From an uncultured Pelagibacteraceae bacterium (lineage in GTDB: Bacteria > Pseudomonadota > Alphaproteobacteria > Pelagibacterales > Pelagibacteraceae), in contig CACFVE010000009.1 of the NCBI GenBank assembly GCA_902569735.1, forward strand, positions 1 to 35,884: a stretch of DNA of 35,884 bases. The letters run 5' to 3'. The position numbers and the translations under genes are program-made. Numbering within the stretch: position 1 is the first letter of the stretch; each line of letters begins with the position of its first letter. Below are positions 15,769-22,836 of this stretch, piece by piece. The notes beneath the pieces were generated by a model that was not told where the DNA came from, made no database searches, and saw only the letters and a program-made list of their open reading frames with translations.

Positions 15769-15816
15769 ACCATCCACATGGTAAGAAAGTGGCTCATCTA
15801 CATGAGTTAAAAGTAG
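15769..15816 (+). ncRNA. Tandem 24-nt hairpin/pseudoknot units in a 5' leader
   Basis: Two abutting 24-nt units (15769-15792, 15793-15816) share the core CATCYACATG. In unit 1 ACCAT pairs with ATGGT around loop CCAC; after the 6-nt linker AAGAAA comes GTGG, complementary to the loop. In unit 2 CTCAT pairs with ATGAG around loop CTAC; after TTAAAA comes GTAG, complementary to that loop. Three pairs of positions differ between units (1/14, 2/13 and 7/23) and all stay paired; the other three differences are in the linker. This points to a selected RNA fold with a loop-tail pseudoknot. It lies between a promoter and the 63-aa gene's Shine-Dalgarno. A DNA operator made of two palindromes is the main alternative, but would not explain the loop-tail match. 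Confidence 0.65.
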
Positions 15817-15843
15817 GTTGAATAATATAAAACAAGGAGTGTT

Positions 15844-16035
15844 ATGGGTAGATACACAAAATTGTTAAATGAATTCAGCCGAAGCAAATCTCAGGCTGAA
15901 TTTCTTAACAAAATGCAAAAGTCCAGAAAGGCAGTTGAAGCTAATGCCAATGGAACTTCTGGATATAGAATTAAGGAAGGTGCAAATGCCGGAAAAGTTC
16001 TTAAGCATTTAAAAAAAACATCAGGGAATATTTAA
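15844..16035 (+). CDS. Small basic protein (63 aa), unknown function
   Basis: A 63-aa soluble, basic protein that I do not recognise. The first half looks helical (YTKLLNEFSRSKSQAEFLNKMQKSRKAVEA), then a Gly/Asn-rich turn (NANGTSGYRIKEG) and a Lys-rich helix end. It has a strong AAGGAG Shine-Dalgarno (15834-15839), its own promoter, a structured leader and a 10-bp terminator. In such a compact genome these full control signals suggest a well-expressed single-gene unit. The stretch starting GTSGYRIKEGANAGKVL could be a ligand or nucleic-acid contact, but that is a guess. Confidence 0.8.
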   Translation: MGRYTKLLNEFSRSKSQAEFLNKMQKSRKAVEANANGTSGYRIKEGANAGKVLKHLKKTSGNI

Positions 16036-16043
16036 CTTATATA

Positions 16044-16077
16044 GAGAGGGGTTTCAAAACCCCTCTCAAGTCTTTAC
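16044..16077 (+). terminator. Terminator after the 63-aa gene
   Basis: A perfect 10-bp stem, GAGAGGGGTT (16044-16053) with its complement at 16058-16067, closes a TCAA loop. The following T-run is weak (AAGTCTTT), but the stem is the most stable in the region and lies 8 nt after the stop codon. Confidence 0.75.
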
Positions 16078-16087
16078 AACCTTTAAA

Positions 16088-17176
16088 ATGGAAAAACAAA
16101 ATTTTTATGACTTAAACTTTGATCAGCTTAAGGCATTTTTGGTAGAATGTGCAGAAGTTGAGCCGGGAAAAGCTAAAATGAGATCTCAACAGCTTTTTAA
16201 TGCTGTTTACAAGAAAAATATAAAAAGCTTTGAAGAGCTAACAACATTTGGAATTGAGTTAAGAAATAAAATTAAAAATTTGATTAGTTTGGATAAACCA
16301 AAAATTATAGATATTCAAAAATCTAAAGATGGAACAATCAAATTTCTTTTAGAACTTCAAGACAAAAGAAATGTTGAAACAGTTTTAATTCCAGATAAAG
16401 CACAAAGCAGATATACGATTTGCTTATCAGTTTCAGTGGGTTGTTACCTGTCTTGTGAATTTTGTGCAACCGCTCAAATTTCTAAAAAATTGGTAAGGAA
16501 CTTATCTCCAGGTGAAATTATTTCTCAAATTATTTTATGTAAGGATTATATTGATGATTGGTCCACTCAAAAAAAGATTACAAATCAAGTTTTAATGGGC
16601 GAAGGATCTCCCTTTTTAAATTTAGACAACGTTAAAATTGCTATAGATAATTCAAAAAATAAAGATGGTTTAGAATATGGAAGAACAAGAATAACAGTTA
16701 GCACTGTAGGTGTTGGAATTAAAAAGAATAATATAGATGCTATTGAATGGGCAGCTAATGAATTAGATGTTTATCTAGCATGGAGTTTACATAGCTCAAT
16801 ACCAAAACATAGATCAGAGTTAATGCCTATTAATGATAAGTATTCGATTAATTCATTAATACCTCAGTTGAAAAAATATTATGAAAAAACAAAATTACCA
16901 ATTTTTATTGAGTGGATATGTTTAGATGAAAACTTAACAAATGAACACGCTAAAGAATTAATAAAGATTATGAAAAAAGTTCCCTCAAAATTGAATTTGA
17001 TTGAGTTTAATCCTCTATCAAACAAAAATTTTAAGGCAGCAACTCAAGAGAGTATTGATAAATTTTCAAAGACTATACAAGATGCAGGATTTCTCTCTCT
17101 GTTTAGAAGAAGCAGAGGCAGAGATATTAATGCGTCATGTGGTTCTTTAGCAAATAAAAAAGCATTAAATAATTAA
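16088..17176 (+). CDS. rlmN: RlmN-family radical SAM methyltransferase
   Basis: A 362-aa dual-specificity RNA methyltransferase of the RlmN/Cfr family (C2-methylation of 23S rRNA A2503 and tRNA A37). The radical SAM cluster is CYLSCEFC (Cys119, Cys123, Cys126). RITVSTVGV, AWSLHSS and IEWICLDENLTN follow the family pattern, and Cys351 in NASCGSL should be the methyl-carrying cysteine. One unusual point: the SAM-contact motif, usually MGMGEPL, reads MGEGSPF (170-176). Length is normal. Function is likely but the altered motif leaves some room for a divergent paralogue. Confidence 0.85.
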   Translation: MEKQNFYDLNFDQLKAFLVECAEVEPGKAKMRSQQLFNAVYKKNIKSFEELTTFGIELRNKIKNLISLDKPKIIDIQKSKDGTIKFLLELQDKRNVETVLIPDKAQSRYTICLSVSVGCYLSCEFCATAQISKKLVRNLSPGEIISQIILCKDYIDDWSTQKKITNQVLMGEGSPFLNLDNVKIAIDNSKNKDGLEYGRTRITVSTVGVGIKKNNIDAIEWAANELDVYLAWSLHSSIPKHRSELMPINDKYSINSLIPQLKKYYEKTKLPIFIEWICLDENLTNEHAKELIKIMKKVPSKLNLIEFNPLSNKNFKAATQESIDKFSKTIQDAGFLSLFRRSRGRDINASCGSLANKKALNN

Positions 17177-17193
17177 ATGTTATATAATGCATT

Positions 17194-18222
17194 ATGGATT
17201 CGATAGTAAGTTTAGTTATATTACTACTGTTAGGCGTCAATTTATTTGTTTTAATAATATTATTAAAACGTAAACAGCCTGAAGAAAAAAATAATGAGCA
17301 AATATTTAAAGACGAAGTAAATTCTTTAAAAAATTCTTTCAGCCAATCTTTCGGTTCTATGAGCAAAGAGATTGCAAAAGATATGACTGGAGCTCTAACC
17401 AAAGTTGATGAAAAAGTTTCTGTATTTAATCAACAAGTCAGTGAATTAAATAAAAGCCAAGATAATTTTAGTAGAATTTTAAGTGGTGTAAAAACATATG
17501 GAACACTTGCAGAATTTGGATTAGGTGCTCTACTAAAAGACTTATTACCCGCATCACAATTTATAGCTAATGCAAAAATGAAAGATGATACATCTGAGAC
17601 AGTTGAATTTGCTATAAAGCTTCAAGATGTTTTATTACCTATTGATAGTCATTGGCCTGTCGAAAAATATAAAGCGATTGATGATGCCTATAATGCTAAT
17701 GATAAAGAGGCTCAAGCAGAAGCAAGAAAAGATTTAGCAGCAGCTTTCAGACTAAAAGCTAAAACAGTTCAAACAAAATATATAGCTCCACCTAAAAGCA
17801 CTGATTTTGCAATTGTTTATGTTCCAACTGAAGGACTGTTCTCTGAACTCTCAAGCTATAGAGATCCAAAAACAAAAGAATTATTATTACAAGAGCTTAG
17901 AACAAAATATAAAGTAACAGTATCGGGCCCTAATACTTTATCTGCTTTGTTACAATCTTACCATTTAGGATTTCAAACATTAAAAGTTCAACAACATGCT
18001 ACGCAAATTTATAGTGATTTAAGAAATATAAGTGCAAGATTTGATAAACATTTTGATGGGATAAAAGATTTAAGAAAAAAACTTGAACAAGCTATGACTG
18101 CAACCGACGGCTTTGGAAGAGACGCAAGATCAATAATGAATACACTTTCTAACATCAAAGATCCTGAGCAAGTTGTAGAAAACATTTCTGAAAATAAAGA
18201 AAAAATTAAAATATTAAAATAA
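17194..18222 (+). CDS. rmuC: DNA recombination protein RmuC
   Basis: A 342-aa protein of the RmuC family, thought to limit inverted-repeat-linked rearrangements, with a PD-(D/E)XK nuclease-like core. One N-terminal membrane helix (about 3-22) precedes a coiled-coil segment (about 28-90), then the conserved core LAEFGLGALLKDLLPASQF, VLLPIDSHWPVEKYKAIDDA, FAIVYVPTEGLFSEL and TVSGPNTLSALLQSYHLGFQTL. The last part is again helical. It starts 17 nt after the rlmN stop, so cotranscription is possible. Confidence 0.92.
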   Translation: MDSIVSLVILLLLGVNLFVLIILLKRKQPEEKNNEQIFKDEVNSLKNSFSQSFGSMSKEIAKDMTGALTKVDEKVSVFNQQVSELNKSQDNFSRILSGVKTYGTLAEFGLGALLKDLLPASQFIANAKMKDDTSETVEFAIKLQDVLLPIDSHWPVEKYKAIDDAYNANDKEAQAEARKDLAAAFRLKAKTVQTKYIAPPKSTDFAIVYVPTEGLFSELSSYRDPKTKELLLQELRTKYKVTVSGPNTLSALLQSYHLGFQTLKVQQHATQIYSDLRNISARFDKHFDGIKDLRKKLEQAMTATDGFGRDARSIMNTLSNIKDPEQVVENISENKEKIKILK

Positions 18223-18285
18223 AAAAAATTATACTTTTTCTAATCCTATTTTTTCCAATAAACTTTTATAAGTAAAATTTTTTAG

Positions 18286-18314
18286 TTGACATTCTTTAGT
18301 TTGATTATTATATT
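18286..18314 (+). promoter_or_regulatory. Consensus promoter of the RHH-exonuclease I operon
   Basis: Perfect -35 TTGACA (18286-18291), 17 nt, then TATATT (18309-18314). Predicted start is about 18321, 5 nt before the large inverted repeat, giving a leader of about 140 nt. It is one of only two consensus TTGACA boxes I found with correct spacing in the intergenic regions. Confidence 0.65.
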
Positions 18315-18325
18315 TACGTATATCC

Positions 18326-18458
18326 GTAGGGAAAGTGTATTTACATATTTGGCTTTCTTGTCTGTAAATTCACTTTCCCTACATAACACTAACAAAAAAC
18401 TAAATGTTTTAAATAAACTAGGTGTAACTATTGTTTAGAACTTTAGGGAAAGGAAGCC
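18326..18458 (+). ncRNA. Structured leader with long hairpin and anti-Shine-Dalgarno pairing
   Basis: Arms 18326-18345 and 18363-18382 pair at 19 of 20 positions (one T/T mismatch) around a 17-nt loop. Loop bases 18351-18359 (GGCTTTCTT) can pair over 9 bp, with one G-U, with AAGGAAGCC at 18450-18458, the ribosome-binding region of the GTG at 18460. The 3' arm part CTTTCCCTA (18373-18381) can instead pair with TAGGGAAAG (18444-18452), which repeats the 5' arm. So the ribosome-binding region has two overlapping 9-nt partners upstream, one of them held in the stem. This has the layout of a translational switch. The trigger is unknown. The gap between rmuC and the RHH-like gene (237 bp) is explained by this element and its promoter. 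Confidence 0.6.
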
Positions 18459-18459
18459 T

Positions 18460-18636
18460 GTGACCGATTACACTAAATATCGGAATGTTTCATTATCACA
18501 TGATACATATCAAAAACTGATAATTTTATCTGAGTCTATTGTGCCAGATGTCAAATTATCTATTAGCAAAACAGTAGAAACAATCGCTAAAGAAAAGCTT
18601 AAAGTTAGCCAAAAAGGAGAAAGTAATGAATCATAA
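18460..18636 (+). CDS. Ribbon-helix-helix-like small protein (58 aa)
   Basis: A GTG-initiated 58-aa frame. The in-frame stop at 18436 leaves this GTG as the only start, preceded by AGGAAG. The chain has a short strand (YRNVSLSHDTY), a helix (TYQKLIILSESI), a turn and a second helix (SISKTVETIAKEKL), the order of an Arc/CopG ribbon-helix-helix DNA-binding fold. A regulatory role is inferred from that fold. It overlaps the next gene by 11 nt and lies under the structured leader. It could autoregulate the operon with exonuclease I. Confidence 0.7.
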   Translation: MTDYTKYRNVSLSHDTYQKLIILSESIVPDVKLSISKTVETIAKEKLKVSQKGESNES

Positions 18637-18928
18637 TAGAGTTTTGAATTACCTTCGAAACAAAATAAGTCATAATAGAAAATGGCTTAAATCTATGGAG
18701 GATTATTTTCTTTATAAATCGATAACAGATAAAGCATTAAAAGAAGCTGAAAATGAAAATTTAATAGCAAATTTCATTATCAATTTTATTAATTTACCAA
18801 CTAAATTAATGGACTTTATTTCAGACTTTCAAGACGCTTATACATACAAGAAACTGTTAAAAGAAACAGAGTGCATTGAAAAGGAAGTTGAAAATATTGA
18901 GAAAGGCAAATTTAGTTTAAATGGCTAA
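18626..18928 (+). CDS. Unknown 100-aa helical protein
   Basis: A 100-aa protein of unknown function, predicted mostly helical and charged (HNRKWLKSMEDYFLYKSITDKALKEA, positions 16-41; KKLLKETECIEKEVENIEKG near the end). The middle ANFIINFINLPTKLMDFISDF is amphipathic and might touch a membrane. It has a good AGGAG site (18615-18619), overlaps the RHH-like gene by 11 nt and the exonuclease gene by 8 nt. The tight overlaps suggest a shared function with exonuclease I, but nothing in the sequence defines it. Confidence 0.7.
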   Translation: MNHNRVLNYLRNKISHNRKWLKSMEDYFLYKSITDKALKEAENENLIANFIINFINLPTKLMDFISDFQDAYTYKKLLKETECIEKEVENIEKGKFSLNG

Positions 18929-20342
18929 TTTTGTTTTCTATGATTTTGAGACAAGTTCCTCAAACAAGTACTGGGGTCAAATAATCCAGATAGGAGCTGT
19001 TCTTACTAATGATAATCTCGATGAACTAGACAGGTTTGATGCCAGGTGTAGACTTAATCCTGGCATAATACCTGAAGCAATGGCTTTGATTGTAAATAAA
19101 TCAACTCCTCAAATGTTAAAGACTTCAAATCTATCTCATTATGAAATGATTAGACAATTTGTTGAAACTTTAAAAAGATGGGGCAAAGCAACTTATGTAG
19201 GATTCAATTCTATAGAATTTGATGAGGAATTTCTACGGTCTACATTATTTCAAACATTAGAATATCCTTACATCACAAGCACGAATGGAAATACAAGGGG
19301 AGACGTTTTAAGTTTAGCTAGAGCTGCTAATTTGTATTATCCAAACACTTTAAAAAATTCTGTAAATGAGAAAGGCAATGATGTTTACAAATTAGATCAA
19401 ATGGCTCCTCTAAATGGCATTGGGCACGGTAACGCCCATAGCGCGATAGGAGATGTTATAGCTACTGTTGGCATAGCAAAATTAATTGCTAAAAAAGCTC
19501 CAAACGTTTGGAAAGCTAGTATGTTGACTATGGATAAAAACCAGTCGTTAAGTCTGATACAAAAGGAGTTACTATTTTGCACCAATGAATATTTTTATGG
19601 AAAAAGCAGGCCTTATGTTCAAACTTTTATTTGTCAGCACCCACAGTATCAGTGGCCTCTATGTTTTGATTTGAGGCATGATCCAGCCATTTACTTAAAA
19701 ATGCCAATTCAAGAATTAACATCTGCTATGAAAAAACAACCTAAGTTTATTAGAACGGTAAGACACAATAAGCATCCAGTTATAATGAATCCATCATATG
19801 GTGATAAGTTTGATGAATATAAAATGATTGGAACAAAACAACTAGAAGCAAGAGCAAAACTTGTAAAAGAGAACAAAGAATTTGCTGAAAAAATTATATC
19901 TATTAAACGTTCTGAAATTGAAGAAAAAGAACAGCTTAAATCACAAGAAGATTTGTACAATGAAGAAAGTATTTACGCTAAGTTTACTTCAGCAGAGGAC
20001 AATAAAGTTATGCCAGAGTTTCATACAGCAAGTTGGGATAAAAAGTTATCTGTTCTCACTAAGTTTAAAGATGAAAGACTTCAATATTTTGGCAAAAAAC
20101 TTCTTTATATGGAAAAACCCGAGATGTTGAGTAAATCTGATTACACTTTAATTCATAAGGACATTGCAAAAAAACTTTTAAGCACGAATAATGAAAAATG
20201 GAACACAATTCCAAGAACTTATTCAGAAATAGATACACTTAGAGCAAAATTCGAAAAAGAAGGACAGACAGAAAAATTAGATATCCTAGATGAAATTAAC
20301 GCATACGTTGAAGAGTTAGAAAAAATTTACTCTTCTGTGTAG
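18921..20342 (+). CDS. sbcB: Exodeoxyribonuclease I
   Basis: A 473-aa 3'-5' single-strand exonuclease of the DEDDh type, acting in recombination and mismatch repair. The first acidic motif is FYDFETS (Asp8, Glu10), GFNSIEFDEEFLRSTLF carries the second, and GNAHSAIGDVIAT carries the His and Asp of motif III. PLCFDLRHDPAIYL and the helical C-terminus match the SH3-like and C-terminal regions of E. coli ExoI. Length fits (475 in E. coli). It is the last gene of a three-gene operon; trxA follows after 34 nt. Confidence 0.93.
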   Translation: MANFVFYDFETSSSNKYWGQIIQIGAVLTNDNLDELDRFDARCRLNPGIIPEAMALIVNKSTPQMLKTSNLSHYEMIRQFVETLKRWGKATYVGFNSIEFDEEFLRSTLFQTLEYPYITSTNGNTRGDVLSLARAANLYYPNTLKNSVNEKGNDVYKLDQMAPLNGIGHGNAHSAIGDVIATVGIAKLIAKKAPNVWKASMLTMDKNQSLSLIQKELLFCTNEYFYGKSRPYVQTFICQHPQYQWPLCFDLRHDPAIYLKMPIQELTSAMKKQPKFIRTVRHNKHPVIMNPSYGDKFDEYKMIGTKQLEARAKLVKENKEFAEKIISIKRSEIEEKEQLKSQEDLYNEESIYAKFTSAEDNKVMPEFHTASWDKKLSVLTKFKDERLQYFGKKLLYMEKPEMLSKSDYTLIHKDIAKKLLSTNNEKWNTIPRTYSEIDTLRAKFEKEGQTEKLDILDEINAYVEELEKIYSSV

Positions 20343-20376
20343 TTGACTTTAAATTAAAAATACTTAATTAAGATGT

Positions 20377-20697
20377 ATGGCAACTAAAGCAATAACAGAT
20401 GAAAGTTTCGACAGCGAAGTTATCAAATCTAATAAACCTACCGTTGTAGATTTTTGGGCAGAATGGTGTGGTCCTTGTAAACAAATAGGCCCAGCACTTG
20501 AAGAAATATCTGATGAAATGAAAGATCAAGTTGTAATTGCAAAACACAATATTGATCAAGAGCCTAATACACCTACGAAGTATGGAATTAAAGGTATACC
20601 TACTATGTTGTTATTTAAAGGCGGAGAGCTTAAAGCGACTAAAGTAGGAGCAACTACAAAATCAAATATTATTTCTTGGATAAAAGAAAATATTTAA
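20377..20697 (+). CDS. trxA: Thioredoxin
   Basis: A 106-aa cytoplasmic thioredoxin with WCGPC (Cys31, Cys34), VVDFWAEW before it and the cis-proline segment GIKGIPTMLLF after it. This is a full-length Trx1 type. It supplies reducing power to ribonucleotide reductase and other enzymes. It overlaps the convergent folC gene by 4 nt. A TTGACT box lies at 20343-20348, but no well-spaced -10 box follows. trxA near folC is common in alphaproteobacteria, usually in the same direction; here it is on the opposite strand. Confidence 0.96.
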   Translation: MATKAITDESFDSEVIKSNKPTVVDFWAEWCGPCKQIGPALEEISDEMKDQVVIAKHNIDQEPNTPTKYGIKGIPTMLLFKGGELKATKVGATTKSNIISWIKENI

Positions 20698-21968
20698 TTT
20701 TTATTTAAGATATTGCCACATAAATAAAGAGATCCAAAAACACAAATAACTTTTCTTTCCTTGGAAGTAATTGACTTTACTGCTTCTTCAAAATTCTTAG
20801 AAGTTTCCGAAATATAATTATTTTTCTTTGCTATTTTGAATAATAATTTATTTGATAAAGATGACGACTCGTTTTCTATAGGTATTGTTATGATCTTTTT
20901 AAATATTCCTTTAAATTGTTTTATAAATCTATCAGGATCTTTATTTTTTGTCATTGCCCAAATACCATAAACTGGAAGATTTAGAGTTCTTAGATAGTTA
21001 GATAGGTTTTTAGCACTTGTTTCAGAGTGGCATCCATCTATCAAAAGTTTTTCATTTTTATATATTTTTTTAATTAATTTTCCTTTTGTTATATAATCTA
21101 TTCTACCCTCAAACTTAATCTTAGGAATGCTTTTAGCTAAAATTTTTTTATCTATCTTTAAATCTAAAGCAATCTTAATTGCTAAACATAAATTTTCTAG
21201 TAAACCTTTAGAATGAATATATTTTGTATTTAATTTAATTTTTATCTTACTATCTTTATAGAAAAAATTATTATTTTGTTTAATTAGTTTCCAAGAATTT
21301 GAATATTGAATTCTACTACCATTTTTTTTTAATATTTTTTTAATCTTTTTTAAAACTATGTTTTTTTGCTTTCCAATATAAATATTAGTAAAATTACTTA
21401 AAAATCCCACTTTTTGATAAATAACTTCATCTAAGGTTTTCTTTTTTAAAAAATTTAAATGCTGTTTATTTATATTCACTACAATTTGTATTTTTGGAAA
21501 GTCAAAAAGATTTGTTGAATCTTTAGCAAATAATGCTCCAGCTTCAATTAGATTATAATCATTATTTTTTTTGGCAGCATTTAGAATGAATATAACTGTT
21601 AGAGCTTCAAAAATTGTTAAATTTACTTTCTGTTTTTCAATAATCTTTATAGTATTACTAATTTCTTTATAACTTAGAAAGTTATTACCCATCCAAAAAC
21701 GCTCTCTAATATTTTTTAAACTAGGTGAGATATAAGCTGATGTTTTTTGATTATTTGCTTCGATAAAATATTTTAAAGAAGTTAAAAGTGAGTATTTACC
21801 GTCACTTCCAATAATATTTATTACATTTTTTAATTTTTTTTGAGGATGATTTAACTTTTGAAGGACTAATTTAATTCTTCTAAGATCAAAATTTATTGAT
21901 TTATTAAATAGTTTTTTTTTAGCTAGCTGATTGTATAGACTGATCGATTGTGACATTAGATGACTCAT
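20694..21968 (-). CDS. folC: Folylpolyglutamate/dihydrofolate synthase-like FolC
   Basis: A 424-aa Mur-ligase-family protein in the folC position after accD. It should add glutamate to folates. The overall pattern fits (P-loop, then IEAGALFAKDSTNLF, VVNINKQHLNFL, GLLENLCLAI, FEGRIDYI, LLIDGCHSETSAKNL, VFGSLYLCG). However the ATP loop is GSDGKYS (54-60) where GTNGKGS is usual, and EVGLGGRLDATN is EAGALFAKDSTN, so key motifs are eroded. The ATG at 21968 overlaps accD by 50 nt; ATG 21956 is an alternative. Identity rests on fold and context; activity is less sure. Confidence 0.8.
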   Translation of the reverse strand: MSHLMSQSISLYNQLAKKKLFNKSINFDLRRIKLVLQKLNHPQKKLKNVINIIGSDGKYSLLTSLKYFIEANNQKTSAYISPSLKNIRERFWMGNNFLSYKEISNTIKIIEKQKVNLTIFEALTVIFILNAAKKNNDYNLIEAGALFAKDSTNLFDFPKIQIVVNINKQHLNFLKKKTLDEVIYQKVGFLSNFTNIYIGKQKNIVLKKIKKILKKNGSRIQYSNSWKLIKQNNNFFYKDSKIKIKLNTKYIHSKGLLENLCLAIKIALDLKIDKKILAKSIPKIKFEGRIDYITKGKLIKKIYKNEKLLIDGCHSETSAKNLSNYLRTLNLPVYGIWAMTKNKDPDRFIKQFKGIFKKIITIPIENESSSLSNKLLFKIAKKNNYISETSKNFEEAVKSITSKERKVICVFGSLYLCGNILNKN

Positions 21969-22836
21969 TTTTATCCTGAGCCTCTGCTTTTTTCAACAAT
22001 ACATTTAGCAAAGTTCCAATAGTTGAGTTTAAATATTTCCTCTCCACTACAAGATCAATACCCCCATGATCTTTAACATATTCAGCAGTTTGAAATTCTT
22101 CTGGCAAATTTTCTCTAACTGTATCCTCTATTACGCGCCTCCCAGCAAAACCAATAGTTGCTTTAGGTTCAGCGATTAAAATATCACCCAACATAGCCCA
22201 TGAAGCAGTCACTCCTCCAGTTGTTGGATTTGTTAAAACGACTATATATGGAATACGTTTTTTCTTTAATTCATTTACTGCTAAAACAGTTCTCGACATT
22301 TGCATTAATGCTATTGAGCTCTCCATCATTCGCTGGCCCCCACTACAACTAAAAAAAATAAATGGCAAATTTTTTTCTATAGAATGTTGAATCCCCGCTA
22401 TAAATGCCTCTCCAGAAGCTGCACCAAAAGATCCCCCGATAAATCTAAAATCTTGAGCACCTACTATAACATCTATGCTTTTAACTTTACCCTTAGCTAT
22501 AGCAATAGCATCGTCTTGTTTAGTAATTTCTCTAGCTGATTTTAGTCTATCTGTATATTTTTTATTATCTATAAAATTTAAAGGATCATCTTTTGGTAAG
22601 GGAGTTTTTATTAATTCATATTCTTTGTTATCAAAAAAAGTTTGAAATCTTTCTTCGCAAGATAATTTGTGGTGCGCACCGCATTTAGGGCAACATTTGA
22701 AATTAGACGAAAGATCTTCTTTGTAAATTAAATTTTTACATTCACAGGTTGTCCAAAGATTTTCTTTAATTTTTGAAGATCTTTTTTTAAAAAGTGATTT
22801 GATCTTTGGCTTTATAAATTTTGATATCCAATTCAT
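21919..22836 (-). CDS. accD: Acetyl-CoA carboxylase carboxyltransferase beta subunit
   Basis: A 305-aa subunit that, with AccA, moves CO2 from biotin to acetyl-CoA in fatty-acid synthesis. The crotonase-like domain is clear (FRFIGGSFGAASGEAFI, FFSCSGGQRMMESSIALMQMS, TNPTTGGVTASWAMLGD). The N-terminal zinc ribbon reads CEC (31-33) and CCPKC (48-52), so the first pair is CxC rather than CxxC: one residue is missing compared with WTKCxxC forms. It overlaps trpA by 4 nt (ATGA) and folC by up to 50 nt. Confidence 0.95.
   Translation of the reverse strand: MNWISKFIKPKIKSLFKKRSSKIKENLWTTCECKNLIYKEDLSSNFKCCPKCGAHHKLSCEERFQTFFDNKEYELIKTPLPKDDPLNFIDNKKYTDRLKSAREITKQDDAIAIAKGKVKSIDVIVGAQDFRFIGGSFGAASGEAFIAGIQHSIEKNLPFIFFSCSGGQRMMESSIALMQMSRTVLAVNELKKKRIPYIVVLTNPTTGGVTASWAMLGDILIAEPKATIGFAGRRVIEDTVRENLPEEFQTAEYVKDHGGIDLVVERKYLNSTIGTLLNVLLKKAEAQDKNESSNVTIDQSIQSAS

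Noticed and set aside
15769-15816. Known glutamine riboswitch (glnA/downstream-peptide) as explanation of the tandem units
   Set aside because: TCATC and AAGTAGG resemble parts of that motif, but the conserved CGUUC/GACGG pairing is absent and the stem layout differs.
18326-18382. Small transposable element (MITE) explained by the 20-nt inverted repeat
   Set aside because: Only 57 bp in all, no target-site duplication seen, and the position just after a consensus promoter with complementarity to the ribosome-binding site fits a leader RNA better.
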